Shown here piece by piece: positions 1 to 14,275 of a stretch of DNA of 64,000 nt. This stretch comes from Dillenia suffruticosa (Eukaryota > Streptophyta > Magnoliopsida > Dilleniales > Dilleniaceae): NCBI GenBank assembly GCA_033439265.1, contig JAVTVX010000009.1, positions 6,041,109 through 6,105,108 on the forward strand, given 5' to 3'. How positions within the stretch are numbered: position 1 is the stretch's first letter; every line of letters begins with the position of its first letter. The notes under the pieces are model-generated. The model made no database searches. It was not told where the DNA came from and was given only the letters and a program-made list of their open reading frames with translations. The position numbers and the translations under genes are program-made.

Positions 1-1319
1 ATACTGATAATAAAAACTAAAAAAAAAAGAGAGAGAAAACAATATAGTTCCCTTTTCGGTTTCACCGACCGTTTACATTTTATGGCCAAATGCATGTAAG
101 TAAAAATATATTTTATTAGATCAACGGTCATTTAATCTAATAGGATATGATGTTACATTTTTTAATCAAATTTTCAAGTTGACTCGTAATTTGTACATGA
201 AGCAAATTAAATTGGGAGGATATTCTTCTTAAATGGGTCATTGTAAGTCTCTAATCGAATTAATCGAAACATGATTTCGGATACCGATTAATGTAGTAAA
301 AAAATTAAAAATCTTTTATGGGAGATGAATTATATAAAGGGTTGTGTGTTAGGTTTATTGTAATTTTCAATAGGCTAATGCTAGGAACAAGACCCTAACC
401 CTACAAGTAATAATATGGACGAACCTCTTTTAACTAATTAAGAATATTTAATTGAAATATTCCTATTTGGGTGTGCATGTGTTATACAGGCCAAGGTCAT
501 ATGACCCAAATGAATACATATATAGTTTATACATTATATATATATATTTTCTTTTTTTTTTTAAATGATCAATTAAGAATAAGGGGTTTCCTATTTAAGA
601 AATTCAACCCATTTAAGAAAATTCATAACTTCATTTCTCAAGGTATGAAAATTCGACCCATTTAAGAAATGCGTGACCATTTTCAAAATTGCTTTCTTCA
701 ACATCTTTTAGTTTCTTAATCGGGGCATGATTGAATATTGGAAAGCTGATTTTTGTTAAGGGTGCCTTTGCTGTTTAACTAATCCTAAGAATCTCCAAAA
801 TTTTAATTATAAATTTAAAATTTATTTTTCACTAAAATTTAGCTTAATTCATACAAAATTCAAAATTTAATTTTTCATAATTATATTAAGGGATTTAAAA
901 ACACCAAGGCCTTGGTCCTAATAATACCAAAAATTTTTCTTTTGGAATTGAAATTTTGAGTTCGAATTTTGTCCCTCTAAAACGACACCTATCTTTATTT
1001 AAAAAAATTTAAAACAACAAAATTTTGTAGTAGTAATTGCAAAACATATTGAGATCTGATAATTATTGTCGATCTCTAATTAGTTCAGTAATTAAATATT
1101 ATAATTTTTTAAATAAAATTTTGATTTTGAATTTTATATGTGATAAAAATAGATATTAAAAAAATTTTATATTTTAAGATATCAATTTAATTCAAATCGA
1201 ATTTAGTTGAAACAGTTGATCGATAAAAAAATTTCGTCAATTATGGAGAGTGGGGGGCATCATTTTAGAGTATTTCATAGTTAATTAAGATGGTAGGATA
1301 AGGAATAATTAGGGGAGGT
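1..1319. other. AT-rich intergenic DNA, no gene seen
   Basis: There is no reading frame with recognisable protein content, no tRNA and no clear element ends. The stretch is AT-rich with short A and T runs. Confidence 0.6.
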
Positions 1320-1690
1320 AGAAAATGTCACGTGAGGGTAAACAAGGGTGGGTTGACTTCACGAGGGTGCTTAACCAACGGGGCACAAACCTTAACAGAA
1401 CACAAAACCGAAGAGATAAAGCAATTAGATAATAAAACTTATGATTAGTGCACAGATCCCAATTAACTTAATAAATAACTCTGAGAAAGAGAAGGAGGAG
1501 ACAGGGGGATGTTGGTGGTAAAGGAGGAAAAGTCACGTGCTGCAGTCTCTTCCCTGTTGTATGTTGTGGCCTTTCAGCTGCGCCGGGAAACCCGGGGCCT
1601 TTTCTTATTGCTTTTCCAACACCGCCTCCCCATGTGCTCCCTCAGATTCCCACTCTCCCTCTCCCCTCTTATATTTTTTGATTTTCCAGT
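1320..1690. promoter_or_regulatory. GC-richer island with two G-boxes
   Basis: The island holds two CACGTG cores (about 1329 and 1533) in locally GC-richer DNA, ending in a pyrimidine-rich CTCCCTCTCCCC tract. CACGTG is the core bound by plant bHLH and bZIP factors. Small reading frames here look like chance ORFs. Similar islands recur at 3.5-4.0, 14.3-15.2, 19.6-20.0 and 21.0-21.3 kb. A regulatory role is inference. Confidence 0.35.
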
Positions 1691-3535
1691 TAATTCCGGT
1701 AATCAGTAATAATAAAGGGGGTCGAGTGACAGAAAAAAAAAAAAGTATTGAATGTTTATTAATTCAATTAGAAATTTTCAAAATACAATTAAGAATTTAA
1801 AGTCAAGTTTTGCATATGACAATGTTGAGGTTTATGAGAAAGGAAATATTTATGTTATTATGTAACTTAATTATATTTGAATATAAAAAAATATATATAC
1901 ATAAATTTACATTCCCATGAACAATTTGATGACAAACTAGGCGAATCTTGCTGATCGAATGAATAAAGAGATCAAAGGGTGATGCATTCATAATCAAGGA
2001 AATTATTCTCTTGAGATATATAAAACAAGTCCTATATATAATTGGCAAAAGTCTATGCATGGGTGACATAAAATGACCTTTGGAACCGTCCAGATATAAG
2101 TCGAGTGATAATCAGTAGAATATTAAACCCTTTTAATCAAAATATCGAATTTGTATTGAAAATATAAAAACAGATATAAAAAAAATCAATTCTTAAATTA
2201 GTTTTCACAACTGCTCGAACCTAAATCTTTAAAATGGTTTTACTTCGTAAGCACTTGTTAATATTTTATACAAATACTTATTAATAGTATAATGTTGTCA
2301 ATGGGATTTTAGTAAAAATTGGTTGGCTAGAAATAAAATAAATGGTTGTTCACTAATTGGGTCCGACAATCGCGCCAAGGTATGTCTGTGCATGCTTACT
2401 TACAAACCAAACAGCTAGGCATTGAGAATTTAATTTTGTTTTTGGAAAACAAAAAATGGGATGAACATGCCTATGCATGATGCTCAAGAGAAGACCTTAT
2501 TTTTTGTAAAGCTAAAAGATTCCACCATTTTAGGCATTAGGTTTGGAAAGAAAAAGGAAGGTATGGGGTTTGATTTGTAGAGACAGAGATAAAATTAATA
2601 ATTTTCTTTATTTTTGAATAAAAATAAATTAAAATTTTTGTATATCTTTTTTGGGGATACATGGATAAAGATAAAAACAAAAAATACAATATATTTGTTT
2701 TAACTTTTCCCTTATACATTTTCAAACTTCTCTCTCTCCCCTCCCCTCCCCTCCCCTTCTCTCTCATCTCACCGTTCCCTCTTGTACTCAAAACCAAACC
2801 CTAGGGTTTACATGTACGCATCTAAATAAATCAGAGAACTCTCCACTTTAATGGTTAATTTTTGAGACAGAAATCAAATTATAATATAAATGTATATTAA
2901 AAACCCAAGTTTACATTAAGAGAGTCGTCTCTAAATAGGATCTCACGTTTGAATAGAATTAATTAGAGTATGATTTTTGATATTAGTGTTGAGAACAAAA
3001 AAATAATATATATATATATATTATTGGAAATTATTTTAATTTCAAAATTTTAGGTAAATTAAAATGAAACTATTTTACCTTCGGAAAAAAATAAAATCCT
3101 TTGTACGTTTTTCCAATTAATATATAAAAAATAATTGCATTAAGATATTTCAAAACACAAAGTCATTGTGAGCGAAACATTCGTTATTAAATAAATAAAT
3201 CAAATAAATTAATCAATTTTATATGATAATTTATCTTATTATATTATTAAGATTTTATATTTAATTTAAAATATATTATAATTAATTTAAGAAATGTTTG
3301 GTTGGTAGGCCGTGTATTGAAATTGAAGAATTTATTTATTTCATTGAGGCCCAAAAGGGCTTCCATCAAAATAAATCTATTTTTTTTCTTGATTATCTAA
3401 TTATCGATATATAAAAATTTACTTATGAATCTTAATTTAAAAGTTGATTTTTTAAGTAATTAATTTTTATTTTTAAAATTTAATTAAAAAAATTTTAATA
3501 TTTTACCAAAAAAAACTATTTTCATCCACCTACGA
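1691..3535. other. AT-rich intergenic DNA, no gene seen
   Basis: No supported gene. A CT-rich tract lies near 2729-2765 and a short AT run near 3007-3021. Some AT-rich segments resemble degenerate dispersed repeats seen elsewhere in the window, but no ends could be fixed. Confidence 0.5.
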
Positions 3536-3539
3536 AAGA

Positions 3540-4040
3540 ACATTATCTGAAGCAGCTAAAATTGCACGTGACATCGGAAGCCTTGCAGCGGCTGTGAAAA
3601 AGCCTTTAGATTTGGACAATTAACCGTGAGAGAGAGTGAAAGGGATTAAATTCTTTTGGATTGAATAATATTCTATTATTTAATTAGAGATTTTGAGTTT
3701 AAATTTTAAAAATGATTTTGGAGAGTTAATCTATAAAAATAGATTATATAGTATTTGAATCGGATTAATAGAATAAAATCTGGATAACGATCAAAAAAAT
3801 TAAAAACAAAGAGAGAGAGAGAGAGAGCGGTGATGTGGAGTCATTTTCATGCTTGTCGTGGACACTGATACGGATAATTACAGGATTACAGAGGAAAGGA
3901 AGTAGGAGAGGTGGGCCAGGTGAGTCGACCCCGCAACTCACGTGCACAAGAACAAAAGAGATGTCAAAACACTTACTTCGGTTGCCCCAAGCAACCAAAC
4001 CACACCTGACCCCATCCCCGTCCCGTCCTCTCAATTTTTC
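3540..4040. promoter_or_regulatory. GC-richer island with G-boxes and a GA tract
   Basis: Two CACGTG cores (about 3566 and 3940) sit in GC-richer DNA between AT-rich flanks, with a (GA)n run at about 3810-3828. The word CTCACGTGC also occurs in the island near 15.07 kb. Reading frames on both strands are short and lack domain character. It could be a distal cis-regulatory element; this is inference. Confidence 0.35.
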
Positions 4041-4712
4041 CCCCTAATATATATATATATATTAAATAAATTAAATTTTACATAATAATTAAACACATTA
4101 TATTTTAAAATTTTCATTTAATTTAAAATACATTTTTAATTAATTTAAAATCATTCAAGTTAAAAAATTTTACTTTTTTCGATATGAACTATTATTTAAT
4201 ATTAATTTATTTGATTTTTAATAAATTTGTTCTACAAAATATTAATCTTTTTTCATTTTTTTTTGTTTGAGGTCCATTTTTTGCTTTTAACTTTGGTAAG
4301 GTAAATAATGAGGACCAAGTGGTAAGTATGGGTAACATGTGATTTTTCGATTAAATAGACCAAATTTAATAAAACATTATCAAAAATTTTAATGTTTAAA
4401 TAATTTTGAAATCGTTGACATATTTTTCAAATCAAGCAAAAAAAAAAGAAAATTTAAAATATTGAGTTGCCCCCTCGAATAAAATTTACTTCATTTGTTT
4501 CATTGTTGTAATTATGAAGTAAGCCCTACAACAAAAAAAACATCATCTGCACTGCAATAAAAACCTATATGTGCCCATTGTTTTAACTTTTGCTCAAGTG
4601 TTTGGAAAACAGTCACCAGGTGAGTGTTTCCTCTTTGTGTTTTCCTTCCAACATTCAAGCAAGTACCTTCTTTGTTTATTATATTTTTCCCCTGCAACAT
4701 GAAGAAGATTAA

Positions 4713-4716
<4 letters not shown>

Positions 4717-4749
<33 letters not shown>
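4717..4749. repeat. (TC)n microsatellite
   Basis: An uninterrupted TC dinucleotide run of about 33 bp. Confidence 0.95.
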
Positions 4750-4752
<3 letters not shown>

Positions 4753-6108
4753 GTTTTTTGAGCAGATTAAATTATAAGCATTTCATGTGCATATACAAAA
4801 TATATTTGTTCTATATCACTTGATGTTACCTATGATTTTTGAATTATATATAATATCAATATTAATGTCAACATCAACCTTTTTTTTTTAATCTTGTTAA
4901 TGTTTAAGTAGATATTGATAGGCCTAAGGGGTAGGAGGGTCACCAATGTATAGCCATGATCACTTTGAAAAATCTCGAAGTGGTTTGATATTAAATGATT
5001 GGGTCCTTTTATCGTGCTTTGAATTTGAGAGCATTAAATGGTTCCATCAGCTATTAAACTAATACCATACATAATTCATATATCCATAATTCCACCCTAA
5101 CCCTCCGGTATTATAGAGTAAGGTCGACTCTACACCCTTTTCGGTGTACAAAAATAATAAGATATGCTAAGTAAAGATTCCAATGCATTAGGACAGCACA
5201 TTAGGTTCATGAACTCCCCCCCCCCTCTCTCTCTCTCTCATAAAATTTTTTATTTTGGAGGGAGGTGAGAGAAAGAGGTGGAGGGAGGGGCAAGACATGG
5301 CACAACGTTCACAAGAGATATGCCATGCAACACTAACGGTGTATTTAAAAAATAAAGACAATTTAAGACAAATTTTTTTGTTGAAAATTATGGGATATCT
5401 TGGAAAATTATGATATAAATTGATACTAACTCGCACAAGAAATTGTAACACTTCTTCAAAATAGTATAATCATGTATTGTATTTAGGGTCAGACTATCAT
5501 TTCAAAACGATCATAAAATTGCCATTTAAACGGTCATCATTTCTTATAAAATGAAAAGATCCAATGGTCACAATTTCAATAAGTATCAAAACCCATTGGA
5601 ATTCTATAAAAGTTCTTGTAACACTATAAAATTAGTCGTTGGACCGTCGATCGGTGGCTGTTGAGATAAAATGATAATCATCCTTTCTTATAAAATAAAA
5701 TAAAATAATAATATGATTAATGGTTGTTGAGATTGTAGTAGATTATTTACATCGTATTCCTAGAAAACTTGACGAAGAAATGACATATATTATAATTTTT
5801 CCATTTCATTCACGAGACTATGATGCAATGAATAAGCCTCAACTTCGATATAAAACATTACCTTTCAATTCATTAACCACTTCCGTTGCCAATAGAAGTA
5901 GTTTTATTTTAAATTGTTATTGCTATATGTTCTCTTTGCGTATTATATGTCCTCTAGCCTAACCTAGACATGTCCAACATTCAAACCGAATAGAAATTAA
6001 ATCACAACATGATGGTTCCAACTTGACATGAAAAAGAACTCAAATCAGAATTAGGTTAATAGTCCTGATTCCAATTTCAGAATGATTCAAATTTGGTTTA
6101 ACTTTTTA
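4750..6108. other. Intergenic DNA, no gene seen
   Basis: AT-rich. It contains a C8 run followed by a (CT)n run near 5215-5240. The 80-87-codon frames here have no recognisable features. Confidence 0.55.
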
Positions 6109-6113
6109 CCATT

Positions 6114-6786
6114 TGTTGGAGGTGGGTTTGACTTCACAAATAATCGCTTTACTGACTCGAACAAGTTGTCTAGTTGTCTGTCGACCTTAATTAAGGAGAC
6201 TTGGAAAAAACCACCAGAGGGTGTTCTGATGGGGGACTCCAACGCTTAACTTAGATAGCAGTTTTCAAAAAAAAAGACTAAAAGAGAGTTCTGTTATACG
6301 TTTGTGTACTATGTGTAAGTTTTGAGAGTGTATCTGTCTGATTGGCTTAATGATGTATATATATTATCCGTTTGTATGAGTTCATATACATCTGAGATGT
6401 TAAAATCTTAGTTTTCTTATAGAGGTGTTATAAGATTCTCTAGTATTTAATAAGATTTTAGGAGATTCAGAGTATTACCAACAGAAAAGGTTTTAGTTTA
6501 TCAGGGGGATTACTTTCCTTTTTGATAGTGGTCTAAGGTTTCCTTCTTAATTACGGAAATTTATCTCCACATTCTAAGGGAAAGTAAATATCACCTTTAT
6601 CCAAGCAATGACACCGAGCATGAAGGAAATTAAAAATTCAATCAAGCAGCTACCGAAAAGGGACTAATCGGTGTGCACCAAGAGGAGCGGGCATGAATGA
6701 CGCGTTTCGGCACGTTTTAGCACATCTTATTGTTGGGTTTCGGACTTATGCATTATACTAACAGGCTTTTAGACCACACTTCATTA
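6114..6786 (-). repeat. 3' LTR of the Tat-like gypsy element
   Basis: Direct repeat partner of 12398-13078. Both start TGTTGGAGGTGG and share colinear blocks throughout, including the CCACCAGAGGGT word. It is the 3' LTR because the internal genes are on the minus strand. Confidence 0.85.
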
Positions 6787-7865
6787 TTTTTCCCCTACTC
6801 CTTATATCGTTTTAAAGAAAACGGCATAAAGGGTAAGTTTAAAAGTTGTTACTTGGAGAGTCGTGAAGGTGTTAATGGAGATAACCATTAAATAAATAAT
6901 TCTTAAATAAATGCTGCGTGAGAAATTGAAGAGTTTGAATTTTTCATTCGTTGTGCACGTCTTTCATTGGAGTGTTTCAGTTGTCTATAGTCGTAAAGAT
7001 TACGTATTTGTGATTATAAATAGAAGTAGAGATTTCAGTACCTCTTCGAAGTGATTTCAATCATTCTGGGAGTGACTTTAAGGGCTCCTTCTGTTGAGAG
7101 TAGTTTTTTCCTAGGGATAGCTTGATTATGGGTCTTGGACTACAAAACCTAGTGGCGCAAAGGATTTCTGCCGATACGAGACTCCATCAAGGATGAGACT
7201 ACTGATACGAGGTTGCATCATGACGTTCGGGATTCTCATTATGGTGGAATCTATTGAGATTACTTGAGGATGATGGTTTTAAGTATAGATAGATCTTAAA
7301 TTGGATATGAGAGATTTTTGTTCACAGTGGAAGCTCTCTTCTCAAAGTCAGAATCATCATCTAGATCCTGTATACAACGGATGGCTAAGGATTTTTCCTT
7401 AACCTTTTTCGGGTCGGGCTACAAGAGGAGTTGGAAGATTGAAGGAGGCCAAACAATAGAAGAGGTGTGAATCTCGATGCATCTTTTATATCTCTTTTTG
7501 GTTAACTCCTACCTTCTACAAAATACTTTCCGGCTTCCCTTATAAAATTTTTATAATTTTTATTCTAATTGTATGATATCTTGTTTGCACTGTACGGGTC
7601 TTTGCGCTTTTCATTTCGTTTGTATCTATTTTGTCTTGTAATAATATCAACGAATGAATTTCTTGTCTTTCCTTTTTGAAGATTGTACTATGCATCCATC
7701 TTGTACCGGTGATATGAAATATAACAATACTTCTCATCGTGTTTGAATCATTCAACATACATTTTCGTTCGTGTGTTTAACGTTTGCCAACTTGTTAGAA
7801 ATTTTAAACAGAAGCATGGACTATGTCTGCCTATCGGGGAGTTTTATTCCTTATGAATAATACAC

Positions 7866-8423
7866 TATGTTTGGTAGGACATTCAATCGAGAGAGAGTTC
7901 AAACGAGAGAATGAGCCATGTTTATCCGTCTGGAAGATTCATCCCTTAATTGAAAACACGTTATGTTTAGTATGATACTCGATTGAGAGAGTTCAAATGA
8001 TTGGAAGAATCATGTCTACTTGACAAAGTGATACATCACTTATTGATGACACATTACATTTGGTATGATACTCAATTGAGATAGTTCAAACGATTGGAAG
8101 GGTCATGCCTACCTGACAAGGAGATATATCTTCTGTTGATAATACGTTACATTCGTTATGATGCTCGATTGAGAGAATTCAAACAATTGGAAATGCCTTG
8201 TCTACTCGACAGGAAGATACATCCCTTATTGATAATACATTACCTTTATTATGACGCTCAATTGAGAGAGTTTAAACCATTAGAAGGTCGTATCTACCAG
8301 ATAGGGAGACACATCCTTTATTATCGACATATTACGTTTGGTATCAAGCTCGATTGAGAGAGTTCAAACGATTGGAAAGCCTGTGTCTACCCAACAACGA
8401 GATACATCCCTTATTGTCAACAC
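7866..8423. repeat. Tandem array of six ~93-bp units
   Basis: Units start near 7866, 7961, 8054, 8147, 8240 and 8332 (spacing 92-95 bp), with partial units on both sides. Each carries a TCGATTGAGAGAGTTCAAAC-like core followed by GATTGGAA and a GAGATACATCCCTTATTGA-like segment. The units are diverged from each other. The array lies between the element's pol remnants and its 3' LTR, the region where Tat-lineage elements are known to carry tandem repeats. Confidence 0.9.
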
Positions 8424-11400
8424 GTTTTATTCGGTATAGAAATTGATCAGTTGGTGGATAAGTTATTATAGCAAGATAGAGGACCGTAAAGGTCTTACCT
8501 GACTATTCGGCTAGGTATAGAACAGAGCGTTATTTTTCGAGAAAGTGATAATTATCATTGATAGTAGATTCATAGGTTTTCAAAGTTTCAACTTATTGGC
8601 ACCACTAAGTCGTCTAGATAGTTGAGACAATATGTCCTAGATTGAACTTCTAAGCGTACTCAATAGGCCCCTTCCCAATTGGGTGCTAGTTTTCCTCCTG
8701 GTTGAGATTGCCCAATGGCCTCTACCAATTTGATGTTCTAATCTTGATTCGTCTGTTGTAGTATTGTGCCATTTGCTATTGATAAATCGTCATTCAAACG
8801 AATACGGTTTCCTGTAGTTTGAAAAGCAAGTCCAATCATTCATGTAATGCAAGTTCATTATGCCCCTTCTTGCATTGATCTATTTAGAGTGTATGGATAC
8901 CGATCTCCACCGGTATCATTGCCTCAAAGCCGTAAGTTAAATTGAACGAGGTTTCTCTTATTCCCCTTCGGAGTGTCATTCGGTAGGCCCAAAGAATACT
9001 ATTGAGCTCGTCTATCTAACGACCTTTAACTTTATCTAATGCAGCTTTCAGTCCTCGCAGGATCATTCAGTTTGTTATCTCGACGAGGCCATTTGTCTGA
9101 GGATATGCAACGGATGTGAAACAATATTAAATCTCTAACTTACTACAAAAGTTTTAGAAAATGTTATTGTTGAACTGTTTGTTGTTGTCAGTAATGAGAA
9201 CGTGAGGTATGCTAAATGTTGTGATAATGGACATCCATTGGAAATTCTGCATCTTGCTGATAATAATTTGAGCTAATGGTTCAGCTTTTACCTATTTAGT
9301 GAAGTAGTCAATTGCCATGGCTAAAAACTTCTACTGTTCGGTAGCCAGTGGGAATGGTCCAAGAATGTCCATCCCCCATTGTGCGAACAACTATAGGCTT
9401 GCTAGCTGGTTAAGCTTGGTGGAGGGCTGGCAAGTTACCGATAAGAAGCGCTGACACTTGTTGCATCTTTTGATGGAACCATCCATGTCAGTTTTCATGG
9501 TGGACCAATAATACCCTAGTTGAAAAGCCTTATTTACTAAGTTTCAAGCACCTAGGTGACTGCCACATATTCTCTCATAGATTTCTTTGAGCACGTAACT
9601 TCCTTCCTTGGGCGTTAGAGATCTAAAGTACGGATGGGTAAAAGACTTCTTGTAGACGACTCCGTCGATGATGGCGTAGTAGGTGGCCTTGCGCCTCAAC
9701 TTAGCAGCTTCGATGGGTGAGTTCAGTAGTTGCTTGTCCTTTAAATACGCTTCTATGAGATCTTTCCAAATCGGTAAGTCATCTACCGATAAGATCTATT
9801 TAGGTTCGTTGATACTCGAATATGGTAGACTCTCTATATAATTCATTTGGTTGGTTGCTACTAAATCAGAGTTCACTAGATTTGAGAGAGTGTAAGCTTG
9901 TATATTTTCTGATCAGGAGATCTATTGTATGTCCATCTTGTCGAATTTGTTCATCGCTTCTCATAACTTGGTTAAATATTTTCCCATTGTCAGGTTCTTA
10001 ATCTCATAGATCTCTTTAACCTGCTTGATAACCAACTGACTATTGGTAAAAACTCGTATGTTCTGGTACCCTAGTAATGCCACGATTTGCAATCCATTCA
10101 AGAGGATTTCATACTTGACCTGGTTGTTTGTCGCTTTGAAGTCAAAGCGAAGGGCGTACTTGACTTTGAAATCATCTGGTCCCATGAGGATAAGTTTGGT
10201 CTCGTTTCCTAAAAAGTTTGAAAACCCGTTTATATAAAGGATCCATTTGGGCAACGAGCATTCTTTTCGGTCATCAGTAAGGACTTGTTCAGTGAGTCGT
10301 AGAAGTGTGCATTCAAGATTGAAGTCAATTAGGGTTTGACCTTTGATTGTTGGTCTCGGCTAGTATTTGATGTTAAATTCATTTAAGTCAATGCTCCACT
10401 TAACGAGTCTGCCAGAGGTATCCCTGTTCTGTAGGATCTGATTCAAAAGCTGATTGATCAATACCACTATGGTGTGGGTTTGGAAATAAGGTTGGAGGCA
10501 TCTTGCGGTTGGCGAAAGCCACCTTCTTGATATGTTTATAGTTAGTTTCCGAGCCTTGAAGTAAACGACGAACATAGTATATCGGCTTCTATACAGCGAA
10601 TTCCTATCTCACAAGGACAAAGTATAGTGTTTGATCAAAGATAGAGATGTAAAGATATAGTTTCTCATCAGAAATAGATCAAGAAAGGAGCGGAGACAAC
10701 ATGATATACTCTTTGAACCGCTCGAACGTTACTTAGCACTTTGGCGTCTATGTGAATTTCTGAGATTTCTTTAGAATATCATTGAAGGGTTTATACTTCT
10801 CTCCCCCTTTCGACATGAAGCAATTTAGGGTTGCAATCCTTCTCGTGAGACACTGCATCTCTTTTACAGCCTTTAGTGGTTTCATATTTAGTATGCCTTA
10901 TATTTTCTTCGGATTCGTTTTGATTCCCTAGTTAGTAATGAGGAAGCCAAGAAACTTTTCGAATGCGATTCCAAATGTGCATTTTGCTAGATTCAGTTTC
11001 ATGTTGTAATATTCTAACGTTTGAAACATCTCTTCCAAATCTGCGACGTGGTTTTCAGTTTCAGCGCTCTTGACGAGCATATTGTCAACGTAAGCTTCCT
11101 CGTTTCTGTTGAACTATTCGCTAAAATCCTTGTTGACCAATCGTTGAAAGGTTACTCCTACGCTTTTTATGTCAAACGGCATCATCTTATAGCAATAAGT
11201 GTCAAACTTTATGATGAAATTAGTTTTTTCTTCGTCTTTGGGAGCCATGCGTATCTGGTTGTAGTGAGAGTATGCATCTATAAAACTTAGGAGTTGGTGA
11301 ACTGATGAGTCATATACCAATTTATCGATATTGGGGAGCAGATAGCTATCTTTTAGACAAACTTTGTTAAGGTCGGTAAAATCTACACATATCCTCTACT

Positions 11401-12397
11401 TGCCGTTAGCATTGTTTACCATGACCACATTGGCTAATCACTCTGGGTAGTTTACTTCTTGGACAAAACATGCTGTTAGAAGATTTTGTACCTTTTATTG
11501 TATTGTGCACTAACGTTCCAATGCGAATACCCTTTTCTTTTACTTGACAGGCTTACGACTGGCATTTACAGTTAATTTGTGAACTATAACTAACGGGTGA
11601 ATGTCTAGCATGTTCCCGGGGAACCATGCAAAAACTTTGGAATGCCGTCTAAAGTAGTCCATGATCATATTTTGGAGAGGCATCAATAAGTGGGCGCCAA
11701 CTTGGATTGTCTGACCCGATACATCAGTGATTAGAACTTTGATTACTTCCTCTCCGGGCTGAGGCTTAGGTTAGTGCTCGGCGTCATCTTCAAGTTCTCA
11801 TGTGTCCACAAAAAAAAACTTCTTTTTCTTTCCCAATGGCGGGGATGATCGGCGGATAGAAGTCGCCATGAAGTGTCATAACCCCTAAGGGCATCTTGAA
11901 TTGATCTTCATATACCTTATGCTCAGTAGTGCTTCAAGGCCATCCAAACTAGGATGATCGAGGATGGCATTATAGGAAGACGAGAGTTTTACCATGTGAA
12001 AAGTGGTTCAGGCAGTAACATGGTGAATAGGCATTTCTAAAATTATGATAAGCAAGATAATATCTTCAGGATATATACACTAGTCAGCAAACCCCTTTAC
12101 AGGTCCATCCGAGGGTTGAAGATGAGAGAGTTGAGACCCACTAGTTGGAAGGTCTCCCAAAAGATGAGGTCATGATCTGCTCCTTGATCAGCGAAAGTTT
12201 TTTTGATAATGTAGGATCCTATTCTTGTAGTGATGATTAAGTGGTCATTTCGGTCAATGTTGACTCTTATCAAATCATCGTCATCGGAATCAATGATTAG
12301 CTTGTTTCTCTTGGTTGGTATCATGATAGGAAAAAGGAAAGAATGAATGGCAATAGGAAATAGGGAAATTAGCTTGTTCCTACAAACGGCGCCAATC

Positions 12398-13078
12398 TGT
12401 TGGAGGTGGATTTGACTCCATAGATGATGACTCTACTGACTTGAATGAGTTCTCTGGTTGTCTATCGACCTTGATTAATGAGAACTACAAAAAGCCACCA
12501 GAGGGTATTTCGGTGGGGAGATTCCGATACTCAAGTCAGATAGTGATTTTTGAAAAAAAAAAGAAATAGAGTAAAAGAAAATTTTGTTATGTCTTTGTAT
12601 GGTATGTGGAAGTTTTGAAAGTGTACCTGACTGGTTGACTGAATGATATATATATATTGCCCATTGTGTGAATTCCATATGCATCCGGGATATTAGAATT
12701 CTAGTTTTTTATGGAGGTATCCCGAGATTCTTGGGTACTTAACGAGATATTAGGAAATTAGGAGTCTTACCGACTAGGAAAGTTTTTATTTATTAGGGAA
12801 TTATTTTCATTTTCGATAGTGGTCAAAGGTTTCCTTCTTGATTACGGAAGGTTATCTTCGTATTTTAAAGAGAAATGAATATTGTCTTTATCCAAACAAT
12901 GACACTAAGCATCAAGAAGATTAAAGAGCCAATCAAGTAACTATTGAGAAGGGACTAATCGGTATGCGTTGAGAGGATGGGGCGTGAATGATGCACTTCA
13001 TCATGCTTTAGTGCATCTTGTGTATTGGGTTTTGAACTTATGTCTTATGTTAATGAGTTTTTAAACCATGCTCCATCA
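12398..13078 (-). repeat. 5' LTR of the Tat-like gypsy element
   Basis: Direct repeat of 6114-6786. It ends in CA at 13078, followed by the target-duplication word CCGTT. On the minus strand it is directly followed by the primer-binding-site-like TTGGCGCCG. Confidence 0.85.
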
Positions 13079-14270
13079 CCGTTCTTATATTTTTTATGAT
13101 TTTTTGTAATTCTTACTTATTGTTAAGGTTACTTCATGGTTCAATTTTCAATTCTAATTTTAGGACTCTTTAAAAGTGATTTTGATTCCGCTTTCAAAAA
13201 TAAGGAAATATAACAAAATTAATGGATTTGTGGTTCTAATTTCAAATCCATATCATATAATCATTTTCAAAATTTTAACTCGATTCTATATCATATAATA
13301 GTTCTGATTCGGTTTTAGTTCAAAATTAAATTAAAAAGTTACTTTTTTTTTTCAATTTTCATACATAAAATGTTATTATAAAAATGTTAAACCACTTATT
13401 AGCATAACATTATTTTGTACTTTTATGTAAAACAAAGAATCCAAGTAACGTAGTGACAGCTCTCTTTTATTTATAAACCTCAGTTCGGGTGAATCATATC
13501 ATTAAGACTTCTTAAAATGTCTCAAAAGGATTATCTATTAGCTAATTATTTCAGGATTGAGATTTTTTTTTCTTTTTTTTTTTTTAAGAAGGAAGATAAA
13601 TCACGAGCATAGCAAAAACAAAAACATGTATAAATCAAAAGGGTAACATCGTAATAATAAGCGACCAAATTACATAAAGGCAGAACAGGACAAGGAACGT
13701 TTCGCAGGAAGAAGTACTGTGCACACTCAGTAGTTACTTTCATTTAAGGAAACCCCCGCCCCCCCCCCCCCCCAAAAAAAACACAGACAAAAGAAGCTAA
13801 TAATAATTAACACTTTATGTTATTAAATGTTTTTATTAAAATACTTTTTGTATGGATATTCCATTCTTAAGTTATCCTTTTAGGGATCAGCAAACAAAAC
13901 CCCCCAATTATTTTCCCATTTATGGTTATGCCTAATTAGCGACCAGACCATTTTAATCAAAATCTTAAATTTTATATATAAAAAAATATATATCGAAAGA
14001 ATTTTATCTCTTAAGAGTTCAATTTAACTTGAATCAAATTTAATTAAATGTAATGTGATTATCGGATATCGATAATTTATTCAAAATAAAAGAGAGAAAA
14101 AATCAAATTTATAAATTTCTTTTTTTGTAAATTTTAAATTGAAGTCGTATATATTAGTTTATACGTGGTATATATACATATAAATATTTGAATAAATTCG
14201 GAAAATTATTAATTTATATTTTATCAAATATTTTGAATATTATAAGATTATTTATGAAGAAGGGACGCGT
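13079..14270. other. AT-rich intergenic DNA with a poly-C tract
   Basis: No gene seen. A striking C-rich run (broken once by a G) lies at about 13748-13773 and is followed by an A run. Confidence 0.6.
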
Positions 14271-14275
14271 GTAAG

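Larger units (their letters stand above)
6114..13078 (-). mobile_element. Ty3/gypsy LTR retrotransposon, Tat/Retand-like, decayed
   Basis: A roughly 7 kb fossil bounded by two similar direct repeats (LTRs 6114-6786 and 12398-13078). Flanking 5-mers are CCATT (6109-6113) and CCGTT (13079-13083), a target duplication with one mismatch. A primer-binding-site-like TTGGCGCCG on the minus strand follows the right LTR, which makes that the 5' LTR. Minus-strand protein fragments run in gypsy order: protease region about 12.1-12.3 kb, reverse transcriptase about 11.1-11.3 kb, RNase H pieces about 10.4-10.6 kb, and an archaeal-type RNase H about 9.96-10.25 kb, a Tat-clade trait. Integrase-region remnants probably lie below that. 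The element is broken at many points. The LTRs differ clearly by eye, so it is old. Confidence 0.88.

Noticed and set aside
1509-1800. Two overlapping 66- and 87-codon ORFs
   Set aside because: They overlap in different frames, have no domain, and lie in a G-box island that looks regulatory.
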